Positions 9,450 to 19,034 of a DNA stretch of 64,000 nucleotides are shown here, piece after piece. The stretch's first letter is position 1. Each line of letters opens with the position of its first letter. The stretch comes from Mycolicibacterium hodleri (GTDB lineage: Bacteria; Actinomycetota; Actinomycetes; Mycobacteriales; Mycobacteriaceae), in NCBI RefSeq assembly GCF_006439015.1, contig NZ_RCZG01000001.1:897557-961556 (forward strand), given 5' to 3'. Position numbers and translations under genes: made by a program. Under the pieces are notes generated by a model. That model did no database searches, was not told where the DNA came from, and was given only the letters and a program-made list of their open reading frames with translations.

Positions 9450-9980
9450 TCAGAAGCATCGCTTCAGGCCGCCGGGTTCGCAGTACAGCGGATACTTCTC
9501 GACCGGGATGGGCAGCGGCCCGACGTAGGCGAGGGTGAACGGAGAGACGACGATCTTCGGGTCGACCTGCCCGTCGCACGCTCTGGTGTTGCTGACGGAA
9601 CGGGTACCGGTCATCGTCACGTCGTCGAACGCGTAGGCATCCTGGATCGGCGCCGTGCCGCCGTCGGGGCACGTCAGTCCGTCCTTGATCGTGGTCGAGT
9701 ACGTCCACCTGCCCCCGGTGAGGCGTGCGTCGCCGCCGATGAGCTGGGTCGTGGGCGTCGGCGTGACGTGCAGCCGGCACGCCACCGGCAGCTCCAGGTT
9801 GTCGCGCAGGTCGCCCACCGTGGGAACGCAGCTCGGGTAGATGGTCCACGTGGCGTGGACGTCGCCCTGGTCGTAGGTGTAGATCCCCTCCATGACCTGG
9901 TCCGCGTTCGCCGGACCGGCGAATCCGAGCAACGAAGTCGTCAAGACTGCGGCGACGGCGAACACCCTGGCGATCGTCAT
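9450..9980 (-). CDS. Small secreted protein of unknown function
   Basis: The 176-residue product has a clear Sec signal peptide (MTIARVFAVAAVLTTSLLGF, cleavage after ANA near residue 26). The mature part holds four to six Cys residues, probably disulfide-bonded, and the beta-rich pattern common in mycobacterial exported proteins of about 160 residues. I do not recognise a named family. It starts the three-gene minus-strand operon that ends with the Hsp70-like membrane protein, so a role in the envelope is plausible. It is divergent from the SDR at 10083 with a 102-bp promoter region. Confidence 0.75.
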   Translation of the reverse strand: MTIARVFAVAAVLTTSLLGFAGPANADQVMEGIYTYDQGDVHATWTIYPSCVPTVGDLRDNLELPVACRLHVTPTPTTQLIGGDARLTGGRWTYSTTIKDGLTCPDGGTAPIQDAYAFDDVTMTGTRSVSNTRACDGQVDPKIVVSPFTLAYVGPLPIPVEKYPLYCEPGGLKRCF

Positions 9981-10082
9981 GCCCCCGAGTATCGCAGCGA
10001 CCCCGGCTGGAAGTCACCGTTTGCCGCGACGCGGCCCGGGCGCGGCGAAGGCGAACGTTCAGCGCCATGAGATGGTCGACCG

Positions 10083-10823
10083 ATGACTGCTCTGGACGGC
10101 AAGGTTGCATTGATCACCGGGACGTCGGCGGGGCTCGGCGCCGCCACGGCACGGCTTTTCGCCGAGCGCGGCGCCTCGGTGTTCGGGATCGCCCGCGACG
10201 CAGAACGGATGGCCGAGGTCTTCACCGAGGTGCCCGGCGGTAGGTATGCGTCGGTGGACATCACCACTCCCGCCTCGTGCAAGCAGGCCGTTGCCGACTG
10301 CGTCTCGGCGTTCGGCAGGCTCGACGTGCTGGTGAACGTGGCGGGCTTCCATCAGATGCGCCACACGCCGACCATGTCCGACGACGAGTGGGAGCGCGAC
10401 CTCGCGGTCAACCTGAACGGACCGTTCTATCTGTGTCGCGCAGCGCTGCCGCATCTCCTGCAAGCCGGTGGGAACATCGTCAACGTCGCCTCGATCGCGG
10501 GGGTCGAAGGCGAGGTCTACTCGGCGGGTTACTGCGCCGCCAAGCACGGCCTGGTCGGGCTCACCCGTGCCCTGGCCGTCGAGTTCACCAAGGACAAGCT
10601 GCGCGTCAACGTCGTCTGTCCCGGTGGCATGCCGACGGCGCAGACCACCGAATTCCAGGCACCCGAGAACGCGGACTGGGATCTCATCATGCGGATCGCG
10701 TCACCCCGTGGGTTCATGGAGACCGCCGACGTCGCCAAGGCGATCGCATTCCTGGCCAGTGACGACGCAGCGGCGATCCACGGCGCGGTGTATCGCGTCG
10801 ACAACGGCAAGGGGGCGGGGTAG
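10083..10823 (+). CDS. Short-chain dehydrogenase/reductase
   Basis: A classical SDR of 246 residues. The cofactor motif GTSAGLG lies near residue 14, NVAG near residue 88, the catalytic Ser in NVASIAG near residue 137 and the YCAAKHG catalytic Tyr-Lys pair near residue 151. Substrate is unknown. The neighbourhood resembles the M. tuberculosis Rv2259-Rv2264c region, which also carries an oxidoreductase of this kind. Confidence 0.88.
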   Translation: MTALDGKVALITGTSAGLGAATARLFAERGASVFGIARDAERMAEVFTEVPGGRYASVDITTPASCKQAVADCVSAFGRLDVLVNVAGFHQMRHTPTMSDDEWERDLAVNLNGPFYLCRAALPHLLQAGGNIVNVASIAGVEGEVYSAGYCAAKHGLVGLTRALAVEFTKDKLRVNVVCPGGMPTAQTTEFQAPENADWDLIMRIASPRGFMETADVAKAIAFLASDDAAAIHGAVYRVDNGKGAG

Positions 10824-10908
10824 CCGTTCACCTGCCCACGGCGAGGCGTTCACCAACGCAATGCCCGCTGCGAGTGCGCCGTGCACGCCTAGCTGCCACA
10901 ATCGCGCG

Positions 10909-13398
10909 GTGACCGAAGCCGCGATTTCAGCCGCCACAGAAGCCTCCCATCTCCGCTCCGGATTGGACGCCGCAGACCTGCGGGAAGCGATCACCGATCA
11001 TCTTCGGTACTCGATCGGCCGGCCGGCCGCCGCCCTGAGACCCAACCACTACTACCGGGCGCTTGCCCTCGCAGTGCGCGACCGCATGCAGGACAACCGG
11101 GTCGCGTCCACGCAGCAGTCGCTCGATCAGGGTGCGAAGATCACCTGCTATCTGTCTGCCGAATTCCTGATGGGGCCCCAGCTAGGCAACAATCTTCTGA
11201 ACCTTCAGATCGAGGATGCCGCGCGGGCAGCGCTCGACTCCCTGGGCCAGGACTACGACGAGGTGCTCGCCTGCGAGCCCGAGCCTGGTCTCGGCAACGG
11301 CGGTCTCGGTCGGCTGGCGGCGTGCTACCTCGACTCGTTGGCCACGCTCGAGCGTCCAGCCATCGGCTATGGCATCCGCTACGAGTTCGGCATCTTCAAG
11401 CAGGAGTTCCAGGACGGCTGGCAGATCGAGCTGACCGACAACTGGCTGGCGGGCGGAAACCCCTGGGAGATCGCCAAACCCGATGTGACGTACCTGGTCA
11501 ACTGGGGCGGCCACACCGAGCACTACATCGACGACGCCGGCGCCGACCGCATTCGCTGGGTTCCCAAGCAGGTGATCAAGGGGGTCGCCTACGACACGCC
11601 CATCCAGGGGTATGGCGTGCACACCTGCAACGTGCTCACCCTGTGGAGCGCCAGGGCCGTCGAGTCGTTCGCGTTGGACGCCTTCAACACCGGCGACTAC
11701 TACAAGGCCGTCGAATCGGAGGTCACGTCCGAGACGGTCACGAAGGTGCTCTACCCCAATGACGAGCCCGAGGCAGGCAAGCGGCTTCGACTTCTGCAGC
11801 AGTACTTCTTCGTGTCGTGCTCGTTGCAGCACATCGTGCACATCGTCGACGATTTGGCGGATCTATCAATCCACCAGCTCCCCGAGCGTTTCGCAATACA
11901 GCTCAACGACACCCACCCATCCATTGGTGTCGCTGAACTCATGCGCATCCTCGTCGACGAACGTCGCCTCGACTGGGACGACGCCTGGGCGATCACCGTG
12001 GCCACCTTCGGCTACACCAACCACACGCTGCTTCCCGAGGCGCTCGAGAAGTGGTCGTTGAACCTGTTCGGCGAGTCGCTGCCGCGGCACCTCGAGATCA
12101 TCTACGAAATCAACAGCCGATTCCTCGACGAGGTGCGGTCCCGGTTCCCCGGCGATGTCGAGCGAGTGCGCCGAATGTCGCTGATCGGCGAGGACGGTGG
12201 CCAGACGGTACGAATGGCCTACCTCGCCACCGTCGGCAGCCACGCGATCAACGGCGTCGCGGCCCTGCACTCGGATCTGCTGAAGGCCAGTGTGCTCAAG
12301 GACTTCTACGAGTTGTGGCCCGAGCGGTTCTCGAACAAGACCAACGGCGTCACGCCGCGGCGCTTCCTGGCCCTGTCCAACCCCGGTCTGCGCGAGCTCC
12401 TCGACGACACCATCGGCGACGGCTGGCTGACCGATCTGGACCGGCTGCGAGGCCTCGAGGCCTATGTCGACGATCCTGAATTCCGATTGAGGTGGCGGGA
12501 GGTCAAGCGCGCCAACAAATCTCGGCTATCAACGTTTCTCAGCACCGCGACGGGAATCGACTTGGATCCCACCTGGATGTTCGACATCCAGGTCAAGCGC
12601 ATTCACGAGTACAAGCGCCAGCACCTCTCCGTCCTGCACATCATCAGGCAGTACTTCCGGCTGAAGATGGATCCGACGTTGGAGATCGCGCCGCGCGCCT
12701 ACGTCTTCGGTGGCAAGGCCGCCCCCGGCTACTTCATGGCCAAGCGCATCATCAAGTTGATCAACGCCGTCGGCGAAACGGTCAATAACGACCCCGATGT
12801 CAACAAGTTCATGAAGGTCGTGTTCGTGCCGAACTTCAACGTCCAGAATGCGCACCTCATCTACCCCGCGGCGAACCTGTCGGAGCAGATCTCGACCGCG
12901 GGCAAGGAGGCGTCGGGCACCGGGAACATGAAGTTCATGATGAACGGCGCCCTGACCATCGGGACGCTCGACGGCGCCAACGTGGAGATCCGCGAGGAGG
13001 CCGGGCCGGAGAACTTCTTCCTCTTCGGCCTGACGGAATCCGAGGTCGAACAAGTCAAGCGCGACGGGTACCGCCCCACCGACTACATCGACGACAACGA
13101 CGAGTTGAAGGCCGTGCTGGGCCTGATCTCCTCGGGACAGTTCTCCCACGGCGACACCGAGGTGTTCCGCCCACTGGTGGACAACCTCTTCCACGACGAT
13201 CCCTTCCTCGTCCTGGCCGACTACAAGTCCTATGTGGACTGCCAGGACGAGGTCGCTGCAGCGTGGCAGGACCGGGACACCTGGTCGCGAATGTCCATTC
13301 TCAATGCCGCACGCAGCGGGAAGTTCTCGTCGGACCGCGCCATCACCGAGTACTGCGACGACATCTGGAACGTGGGCCCCGTGACCGTCGAGGTCTGA
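10909..13398 (+). CDS. glgP: Glycogen/starch alpha-glucan phosphorylase
   Basis: With a GTG start at 10909 the protein has 829 residues, the standard length of bacterial glycogen phosphorylase. It contains LSAEFLMGPQLGNNL near residue 80, GNGGLGRLAACYLDSLATL near residue 126, and the PLP-lysine segment EASGTGNMKFMMNGA near residue 665. It releases glucose-1-phosphate from alpha-1,4-glucan. The open frame extends upstream to 10468, but that part only mirrors the SDR gene in another frame; an ATG at 10861 is the main alternative start. A hairpin 20 bp after the stop probably terminates the transcript. Confidence 0.95.
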   Translation: MTEAAISAATEASHLRSGLDAADLREAITDHLRYSIGRPAAALRPNHYYRALALAVRDRMQDNRVASTQQSLDQGAKITCYLSAEFLMGPQLGNNLLNLQIEDAARAALDSLGQDYDEVLACEPEPGLGNGGLGRLAACYLDSLATLERPAIGYGIRYEFGIFKQEFQDGWQIELTDNWLAGGNPWEIAKPDVTYLVNWGGHTEHYIDDAGADRIRWVPKQVIKGVAYDTPIQGYGVHTCNVLTLWSARAVESFALDAFNTGDYYKAVESEVTSETVTKVLYPNDEPEAGKRLRLLQQYFFVSCSLQHIVHIVDDLADLSIHQLPERFAIQLNDTHPSIGVAELMRILVDERRLDWDDAWAITVATFGYTNHTLLPEALEKWSLNLFGESLPRHLEIIYEINSRFLDEVRSRFPGDVERVRRMSLIGEDGGQTVRMAYLATVGSHAINGVAALHSDLLKASVLKDFYELWPERFSNKTNGVTPRRFLALSNPGLRELLDDTIGDGWLTDLDRLRGLEAYVDDPEFRLRWREVKRANKSRLSTFLSTATGIDLDPTWMFDIQVKRIHEYKRQHLSVLHIIRQYFRLKMDPTLEIAPRAYVFGGKAAPGYFMAKRIIKLINAVGETVNNDPDVNKFMKVVFVPNFNVQNAHLIYPAANLSEQISTAGKEASGTGNMKFMMNGALTIGTLDGANVEIREEAGPENFFLFGLTESEVEQVKRDGYRPTDYIDDNDELKAVLGLISSGQFSHGDTEVFRPLVDNLFHDDPFLVLADYKSYVDCQDEVAAAWQDRDTWSRMSILNAARSGKFSSDRAITEYCDDIWNVGPVTVEV

Positions 13399-13401
13399 CG
13401 G

Positions 13402-13509
13402 TCAGGACCAGACCGGCGCAAGCCCGGAGTAATGCACTCCGGGCTTGCCGTCCACGGTCACGAAGTCGGTTCCGGTGTCCCAGGTCGTGCCCGCGATCGC
13501 GCGCATCAT
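13402..13509 (-). other. Possible 35-residue ORF or gene tail behind a DUF732 gene
   Basis: On the minus strand an ATG overlaps the stop of the DUF732 gene (GGATGATG) and opens a 35-codon frame ending VHYSGLAPVWS. The composition looks protein-like (TTWDTGTDFVTVDGKPG), as would fit the C-terminus of a lost gene. The second DUF732 copy at 14568 lacks this downstream sequence. The 13-bp hairpin at 13418-13448 lies inside it, which argues against a freely translated gene. Status uncertain. Confidence 0.3.
13418..13448. terminator. Perfect 13-bp hairpin after glgP
   Basis: The arms at 13418-13430 and 13436-13448 are exact reverse complements (13 bp, GC-rich) around a 5-nt loop. It follows the glgP stop by 19 bp and has no T-run, the usual form of mycobacterial intrinsic terminators. 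It can serve both glgP and the converging DUF732 gene. Confidence 0.65.
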
Positions 13510-13901
13510 CCTTGCTCAGCAGGCAACGGCGCACCAGCTAGTGCAGATCCGGCCTGCGGCTGTCCAGCCAAGCTGTCCACCACGAACCGCTGGTCGGGGC
13601 AGTAGTAGTTGATGCCTGCCGAGAGGAACTGATAGATCTGCTGCTCGGAGGTGCCACGCTTCAGATTCGTCTTGAGAAATACCGCGGCCTCGGCGGCGTC
13701 GGCGTCCAGCCCGGTGCGCAGGCGCTTGCACTGGATCTTGCCGATCCAGGCGTTGAAGTCCTTCGGGCCATAGATGCCGTACACGTGGAGCTCGTTGGCG
13801 AAATCAGTGTCCGGATCGGCGTGCGCCAGCCCCGCCGCGGACGCAGCCAGCGAAAACGCGGCGATTGCAGTAGCGAGTCCAGTCCGCACCAGGGCCTTCA
13901 C
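13506..13901 (-). CDS. DUF732 secreted protein, copy A
   Basis: From a GTG at 13901 the product has 131 residues: a signal peptide ending AGLAHA near residue 24, then the DUF732 domain with LHVYGIYGPKDFNAWIGK, paired Cys residues and a short Pro/Ala tail. DUF732 proteins are small mycobacterial exported proteins of unknown function. This copy differs from the one at 14568-14963 at only about ten residues. A longer frame to 14189 exists, but the extra part has no protein character and would remove the signal peptide from the N-terminus. Confidence 0.85.
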   Translation of the reverse strand: MKALVRTGLATAIAAFSLAASAAGLAHADPDTDFANELHVYGIYGPKDFNAWIGKIQCKRLRTGLDADAAEAAVFLKTNLKRGTSEQQIYQFLSAGINYYCPDQRFVVDSLAGQPQAGSALAGAPLPAEQG

Positions 13902-14219
13902 ACCGGCGATCCTATCCTCAATCTCAGGTGTTGCCGGGTCAGGCCGGACGCCCGGGTGCCCTGCCGGGCGCAAGGCGATCGTCACCCTACGCACTGCCTG
14001 CAACGAATTCGGGAGGCCCGAGCTTCGACATCGGGGGCGGTCATGCCTCTCAGCTGCCCAAAGGTCGAAGTCGAGGCTGCCTGATGACCGACTGCACGTG
14101 TCCGTTGGCCCCGCGTTCGCGCACATTACCGACGGCTTGGCGCACCGAGGGTTCAGCTGTGAAGTAGCGTGGTTATGCCCGCTAAGCATTTAACCGCAGC
14201 CAACGCTGGAGCCATCAAA
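13902..14219. other. Intergenic region between DUF732 copy A and a small exported protein
   Basis: This 318-bp stretch separates divergent genes and must hold both promoters. Frames on both strands cross it but show no recognisable domain or mycobacterial codon pattern. I see no clear operator or relic. Confidence 0.5.
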
Positions 14220-14495
14220 ATGACCTTGATCAAGTCCACTCTGTCCGCCGTCGCGGTCGCGGCCGGTCTGTCCGTAGCCGTGCTTGGCGTGGGCTCAGCG
14301 GTGGCGAGCGCCGATCCGCCTCCGCCAGCACCAGTCCAGGGTGAAGTCCCACCGCCCAACGCGCCGCGTAAGACGGCCGAATTCTGGGACGGTGAGCCCG
14401 TGGTGTGGACCTCCATGTGGGGCGGACGATGGGGCGTCTGGAAGAACGGCCAGTTCCTCACGCTGTCGTCGAACATCATCACCAATGGCGGCTAG
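14220..14495 (+). CDS. Small exported protein, 91 residues
   Basis: The ATG at 14220 starts a typical signal peptide (TLIKSTLSAVAVAAGLSVAV) cleaved after VASA near residue 33, followed by a proline-rich segment and a Trp-rich C-terminus (WTSMWGGRWGVWKNG). An in-frame start 17 codons earlier would bury the signal. The Trp-rich end is unusual and could bind a carbohydrate or membrane surface, but I know no family. The gene lies between the two near-identical DUF732 copies, in the opposite orientation to both. Confidence 0.65.
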   Translation: MTLIKSTLSAVAVAAGLSVAVLGVGSAVASADPPPPAPVQGEVPPPNAPRKTAEFWDGEPVVWTSMWGGRWGVWKNGQFLTLSSNIITNGG

Positions 14496-14567
14496 CACCA
14501 AGGAAAGCGCTGTGTTCGGCGTTCACGCGATCAAGGGGCGCTGATCGTCACACGACGGTAAGACGCG

Positions 14568-14963
14568 TCATCCTTGCTCGGCGGGAAGCGGTGCGCCCGC
14601 GGGCGCGGATCCGGCCTGCGGCTGTCCGGCCAAGCTGTCCACGACGGGCCGCTGGTCGGGGCAGTAGTAGTTGATGCCTGCCGAGAGGAACTGGTAGATC
14701 TGTTGCTCAGAGGTCCCCCTGGCAAGGTTCGTCTTCAGAAAGACCGCCGCCTCGGCGGCGTTGGCGTCCAGTCCCGTGCGCAGGCGCTTGCACTGGATCT
14801 TGCCGATCCAGGCGTTGAAGTCCTTCGGGCCATAGATGCCGTACACGTGGAGCTCGTTGGCGAAATCAGTGTCCGGATCGGCATGCGCCAGCCCCGCCGC
14901 GGACGCGGCCAGCGAAAAGGCGGCAAGTGCCGCAGCGAGCCCAGTCCGCGTGAACGCCTTCAT
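14568..14963 (-). CDS. DUF732 secreted protein, copy B
   Basis: The 131-residue product has the same signal peptide, DUF732 core and tail as the gene at 13506-13901. Differences include KAF for KAL at the start, DAN for DAD, LAR for LKR and RPV for RFV. Central DNA stretches of both copies are almost identical over more than 100 bp, indicating recent duplication or gene conversion. The ATG at 14963 replaces the GTG of copy A. Role unknown; exported. Confidence 0.87.
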   Translation of the reverse strand: MKAFTRTGLAAALAAFSLAASAAGLAHADPDTDFANELHVYGIYGPKDFNAWIGKIQCKRLRTGLDANAAEAAVFLKTNLARGTSEQQIYQFLSAGINYYCPDQRPVVDSLAGQPQAGSAPAGAPLPAEQG

Positions 14964-15082
14964 TACCGGATCCTATCGTCGATCTGAAAGATGTTGTGCG
15001 AGTAGGTCAACCCGGGTTGACTGGACGACACCGTGGAGCGGTTGTGCGTGACGTCACGCCCATTGCGTCGTTTGGCTACGCG

Positions 15083-15098
15083 TTGTGGTTATCCACAA
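15083..15098. promoter_or_regulatory. Inverted repeat containing a DnaA-box-like sequence upstream of mmpS
   Basis: TTGTGG-N4-CCACAA is a perfect inverted repeat; its right part contains TTATCCACA, identical to the consensus DnaA box. It is followed at once by an AT-rich stretch (ACAGTTATATAGGCTAAT) that could hold the -10 element, 60 bp before the mmpS start. It may be an operator for the transport operon or a chance DnaA site. Confidence 0.4.
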
Positions 15099-15157
15099 TA
15101 CAGTTATATAGGCTAATCTCTCATTTCAATCTCAGATAGCCAGCTCGGGTAGGGGTT

Positions 15158-15586
15158 ATGACCAAGTTGTTGCGCAGAGCGTGGATCCCGATCGTGATCA
15201 TCATCGTGATCGTGATCGCCGGATTCACCGTGCATCGCGTCCGCAGCTTCTTTGGTGCCGACGGCATCTTGGTCACGCCCAAGAACTTTGCAGACGACGC
15301 CGAGCCCTTCAACCCGAAGGTCGTCAAATACGAGATCTTCGGCACCGGGGCCACTGCGGACATCAACTACCTCGACCTAAACTCCAAGCCGGTGCGGGTG
15401 GACGGCGCCACCCTCCCGTGGTCGCTGACACTGAGCACCACGGCACCGTCGGTGCTGCCCAACGTCGTCGCGCAGGGCGACGGTAGCTCGATCACCTGCC
15501 GTATCACCGTCGACGACGAGGTCAAGGACGAGAGGACCACCAACGGCGTCAGCGCCCAGACTTTCTGCCTGGTGAAGAACGCATGA
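15158..15586 (+). CDS. MmpS-family transport accessory protein
   Basis: A 142-residue protein with one N-terminal transmembrane helix ([17 protein letters not shown]) and an exported beta-sandwich domain with [14 protein letters not shown] near residue 110, which matches the MmpS family. MmpS proteins work with MmpL pumps in moving lipids, siderophores or drugs across the mycobacterial envelope. The stop overlaps the mmpL start by 4 nt (ATGA). Which MmpS/MmpL class this pair belongs to cannot be decided by eye. Confidence 0.92.
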   Translation: MTKLLRRAWIPIVIIIVIVIAGFTVHRVRSFFGADGILVTPKNFADDAEPFNPKVVKYEIFGTGATADINYLDLNSKPVRVDGATLPWSLTLSTTAPSVLPNVVAQGDGSSITCRITVDDEVKDERTTNGVSAQTFCLVKNA

Positions 15587-18489
15587 CTCCCCCCAACCAC
15601 AGCACCACCGATGAGATTCCGACCGCGGCACACTCGGCGCCGCCCGTCCGGCATCGTCTGCCGCGGTTGATTCGCACCCTCGCCCTTCCGGTCATCATCG
15701 TGTGGATCGCCATCATCGCCGTGATGAACATTCCCCAGATCACGCCGCAACTCGAGGAAGTCGGAAAGCTCCGCTCGGTCTCGATGAGCCCCAGCGACGC
15801 GCCGTCGGTGATCTCGATGCAGCACATCGGCTCCACGTTCAAGGAGTTCAAGTCCAACAGCTCGGTGATGATCGTGCTGGAGGGCCAGGACAAGCTCGGC
15901 CAGGAATCCCACGATTACTACGACGAGCTGGTCAAGAAGCTCGAAGCCGACACCGTCCACGTCGAACACGTCAACGACATGTGGAGCGATCCGCTGACTG
16001 CGGCAGGCTCGCAGAGCAACGACGGCAAGGCCATGTACTTCCAGGTGTACCTCGCGGGCAACCAGGGCGAGGCGCTGGCCAACGACTCCGTCGAGGCCGT
16101 GCAGAAGATCCTCCAGGCCTTGACCCCACCGGACGGGGTCAAGGCCTACGTGACGGGGCCCGCCGCGCTCGCCGCCGATCAGCACATAGCCAGCGACGAC
16201 AGCATGCAGCTCATCGAGGCGGTGACGTTCACCGTCATCATCGTCATGCTGCTGCTGGTCTACCGATCGCTCATCACCGTGCTGATCGTGCTGGTCATGG
16301 TGGTGCTCGAACTGGCCGCGGCCCGCGGCATCGTCGCCTTCCTCGGCTTCCACGAGATCATCGGGCTCTCCACCTTCGCGACCAACCTGCTGGTGACCCT
16401 GGCGATAGCCGCCGCAACGGACTACGCCATCTTCCTGCTCGGTCGATACCAGGAAGCCCGAAGTATGGGCGAGACCAGGGAAGACGCTTACTTCACGATG
16501 TTCAACGGCACCGCGCACGTCGTGCTGGGCTCTGGCCTGACGATTGCGGGTGCCACGTTCTGCCTGAGCTTCACCAGGTTGCCCTACTTCCAGACGCTCG
16601 GCGTTCCGCTGGCCATCGGCATGGTCACCGTCGTTCTCTGTGCGTTGACCCTCGGACCCGCGGTCGTCACGATTGCCAGCAAGTTCGGTCTGCTCGAGCC
16701 CAAACGGGCGCTCCGTACCCGGGGTTGGCGCAAGATCGGCGCACTGGTCGTGCGCTGGCCCGGCCCGATCCTGGTGGCCACGATCGCGCTGTCGCTGGTC
16801 GGCCTGCTCACCCTGCCCGGGTACAAGACCGACTACAACGATCGCCACTACCTGCCCGAGTCCCTGCCCGCAAACGAGGGCTACGCCGCGGCGGATCGCC
16901 ACTTCTCCCAGGCCCGGATGAACCCCGAGCTGATGATGATCGAAAGCGATCACGATCTCCGAAACTCAGCCGACTTCCTGGTCATCGACAAGATCGCGAA
17001 GGCGGTGTTCCGGACCCCGGGCATCGGTCGGGTCCAGGCCATCACCCGGCCGCTGGGGACGCCGATCGAGCACACCTCGATCCCCTTCCAGATCAGCATG
17101 CAGGGCACCACCCAGCAGATGAACCTGAAGTATCAGCAGGATTCGTTCGCCAGCATGCTCAAGCAGGCCGACGAGATGCAGGGCATGATCGAGAATCTCG
17201 AGCACATGCTGGTGCTGATGAAGCAGCTCAACGACGTGACGCACGACCTGACGACGAAGACCAAGGAAACGGTCGCCACCACCAACGAACTGCGCGACAG
17301 CATCGCGAACTTCGACGACTTCTTCCGGCCGATCCGCTCCTACCTGTACTGGGAACCGCATTGCTACGACATCCCGCTGTGCTGGGCGACGCGGTCGATC
17401 TTCGACACCTTGGACGGCATCGACGCGCTCAGTGATCAACTCAGCGGCCTCGTCGTGAACCTGGATGCGCTGGACAAGTTGATGCCTCAGTTGAGTGCGT
17501 CTCTGCCGCCGATGCTGGCGACCATGAAGTCGATGAAGACCATGATGCTGACGATGTATCAGACTCAAAAGGGCATGTCGGACCAGATGGCGGCGATGCA
17601 GGAGAACTCGTCGGCGATGGGCGAGGCCTTCGACGCCTCGAAGAACGACGACTCCTTCTACCTTCCGCCCGAGATATTCAACAACGCCGAGTTCAAGAAG
17701 GGCATGAAGAACTTCATCTCGCCCGACGGACACTCGGTGCGGTTCATCATCAGCCACGAGGGCGATCCGATGAGCGCAGAGGGCATCTCACACATCGACG
17801 CGATCAAGCAAGCGGCGCAGGAAGCCATCAAGGGCACGCCGCTGGAGGGTTCCAAGATCTATCTTGCGGGGACCGCGGCGACCTTCAAGGACATGGCCGA
17901 CGGGAACGCGTACGACCTGATCATCGCGGGCATCTCATCGCTGGCCCTGATCTTCATCATCATGTTGCTCATCACTCGGGCCGTCGTCGCGTCCGCGGTG
18001 ATCGTGGGCACGGTGGTGTTGTCCCTCGGCGCCTCGTTCGGCCTGTCGGTGCTCATCTGGCAGCACATCCTGGCCACCCCGCTGCACTGGATGGTGATGG
18101 CGATGTCCGTCATCATCTTGTTGGCGGTCGGCGCGGACTACAACCTGCTCCTGGTGTCTCGGTTCAAGGAGGAGATACACGCAGGCCTCAACACGGGCAT
18201 CATCAGATCGATGGGCGGCACCGGGTCCGTGGTGACTTCCGCGGGACTGGTCTTCGCCTTCACCATGATGTCGATGGCGGTGAGTAGCCTCACGGTCATC
18301 GGGCAGGTAGGGACCACCATCGGCCTGGGCCTGCTGTTCGACACGTTGGTGGTCCGGTCGTTCATGACGCCTGCCATCGCCGCGATGCTCGGTAGGTGGT
18401 TCTGGTGGCCGACGCACGTGCGGCAGCGACCCAAGCCCGAACCTTGGCCGAGCCCGGCCAGGGTATCCAATCCAGCCCCGACAGCCTGA
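15583..18489 (+). CDS. MmpL-family RND transporter
   Basis: The 968-residue protein has the MmpL plan: TM1 near residues 25-45, a first exported loop, a five-helix bundle with the family signature [17 protein letters not shown] near residue 285, a long second periplasmic loop with Met- and Gln-rich coiled-coil sequence (residues about 490-690), and a second bundle containing [15 protein letters not shown] near residue 850. It uses proton motive force to export a lipid or siderophore-like substrate. Coupled to mmpS and followed after 10 bp by an exported protein whose ribosome site overlaps this stop. Confidence 0.94.
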   Translation: MTPPNHSTTDEIPTAAHSAPPVRHRLPRLIRTLALPVIIVWIAIIAVMNIPQITPQLEEVGKLRSVSMSPSDAPSVISMQHIGSTFKEFKSNSSVMIVLEGQDKLGQESHDYYDELVKKLEADTVHVEHVNDMWSDPLTAAGSQSNDGKAMYFQVYLAGNQGEALANDSVEAVQKILQALTPPDGVKAYVTGPAALAADQHIASDDSMQLIEAVTFTVIIVMLLLVYRSLITVLIVLVMVVLELAAARGIVAFLGFHEIIGLSTFATNLLVTLAIAAATDYAIFLLGRYQEARSMGETREDAYFTMFNGTAHVVLGSGLTIAGATFCLSFTRLPYFQTLGVPLAIGMVTVVLCALTLGPAVVTIASKFGLLEPKRALRTRGWRKIGALVVRWPGPILVATIALSLVGLLTLPGYKTDYNDRHYLPESLPANEGYAAADRHFSQARMNPELMMIESDHDLRNSADFLVIDKIAKAVFRTPGIGRVQAITRPLGTPIEHTSIPFQISMQGTTQQMNLKYQQDSFASMLKQADEMQGMIENLEHMLVLMKQLNDVTHDLTTKTKETVATTNELRDSIANFDDFFRPIRSYLYWEPHCYDIPLCWATRSIFDTLDGIDALSDQLSGLVVNLDALDKLMPQLSASLPPMLATMKSMKTMMLTMYQTQKGMSDQMAAMQENSSAMGEAFDASKNDDSFYLPPEIFNNAEFKKGMKNFISPDGHSVRFIISHEGDPMSAEGISHIDAIKQAAQEAIKGTPLEGSKIYLAGTAATFKDMADGNAYDLIIAGISSLALIFIIMLLITRAVVASAVIVGTVVLSLGASFGLSVLIWQHILATPLHWMVMAMSVIILLAVGADYNLLLVSRFKEEIHAGLNTGIIRSMGGTGSVVTSAGLVFAFTMMSMAVSSLTVIGQVGTTIGLGLLFDTLVVRSFMTPAIAAMLGRWFWWPTHVRQRPKPEPWPSPARVSNPAPTA

Positions 18490-18499
18490 GGAGACATTG

Positions 18500-18973
18500 A
18501 TGATGAAGGGCCTGCGCAACATCGCGCTCCGTAGCGGTCTGACGGCCGCCGCACTTGGAGTCGCCGCAACGACGATGGCCGGCACGGCGGCGGCCGATGC
18601 GACGGATGACTTCCCGATCCCCCACCGGATGATCATCACGACGTGTGACACCGAGCAGTACATGGCTGCCGCCAGGGACACCAGCCCGGTGTACTTCGAG
18701 CGGTACATGATCGACAGGAGCAACCGCCCTGGCGACGTCCAGCAGCAGGCCTTCGACCGCATCCACTGGTTCTTCTCGCTGGACCCCGTCGCTCGCCGCC
18801 AGTACTCCGAGGACACCGCCACCAACGTCTACTACGAGAACGTGGCCACCCACTGGGGCAACTGGGCCAAGCTCTTCTTCAACAACAAGGGCGTCGTCGC
18901 CAAGGCCACCGACGTGTGCATGAACTACGCCCCCGGCGACATGTCCGTCTGGGATTGGCCCGTCGCCCGGTAG
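18500..18973 (+). CDS. Exported protein co-transcribed with mmpS-mmpL (DUF5078-like)
   Basis: The product has about 157 residues, with a signal peptide cleaved near TAAADA (residue 33). The mature part is mostly helical with conserved aromatic residues, and two Cys (TTCDTEQYM and VCMNYAPGD) probably form a disulfide. A strong ribosome site GAGGAG at 18488-18493 overlaps the mmpL stop and sets the ATG at 18500. Small exported proteins of this type follow mmpL genes in several mycobacteria. I recall the DUF5078 name for them but cannot verify it. Possible periplasmic substrate carrier. Confidence 0.78.
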   Translation: MMKGLRNIALRSGLTAAALGVAATTMAGTAAADATDDFPIPHRMIITTCDTEQYMAAARDTSPVYFERYMIDRSNRPGDVQQQAFDRIHWFFSLDPVARRQYSEDTATNVYYENVATHWGNWAKLFFNNKGVVAKATDVCMNYAPGDMSVWDWPVAR

Positions 18974-18987
18974 TCACCACATCGAAG

Positions 18988-19020
18988 AATGGCCGCCGAG
19001 TGTCACACTCGGCGGCCATT
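18988..19020. terminator. Perfect 16-bp palindromic hairpin, bidirectional terminator
   Basis: Bases 18988-19003 and 19005-19020 are exact reverse complements with a single central C, giving a stable GC-rich stem. It lies between two convergent genes ending at 18973 and 19035 and ends with ATT, so it can terminate both the mmpS-mmpL operon and the gene on the minus strand. Confidence 0.85.
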
Positions 19021-19034
19021 GTTCGCATCAACCC

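Noticed and set aside
10468..10860. Upstream extension of the glgP frame
   Set aside because: It overlaps the SDR gene in another frame and has no phosphorylase-like sequence; glgP length is right from 10909.
15089..15097. Chromosomal origin suggested by a DnaA box
   Set aside because: A single box without dnaA, dnaN or a cluster of boxes does not make an origin.
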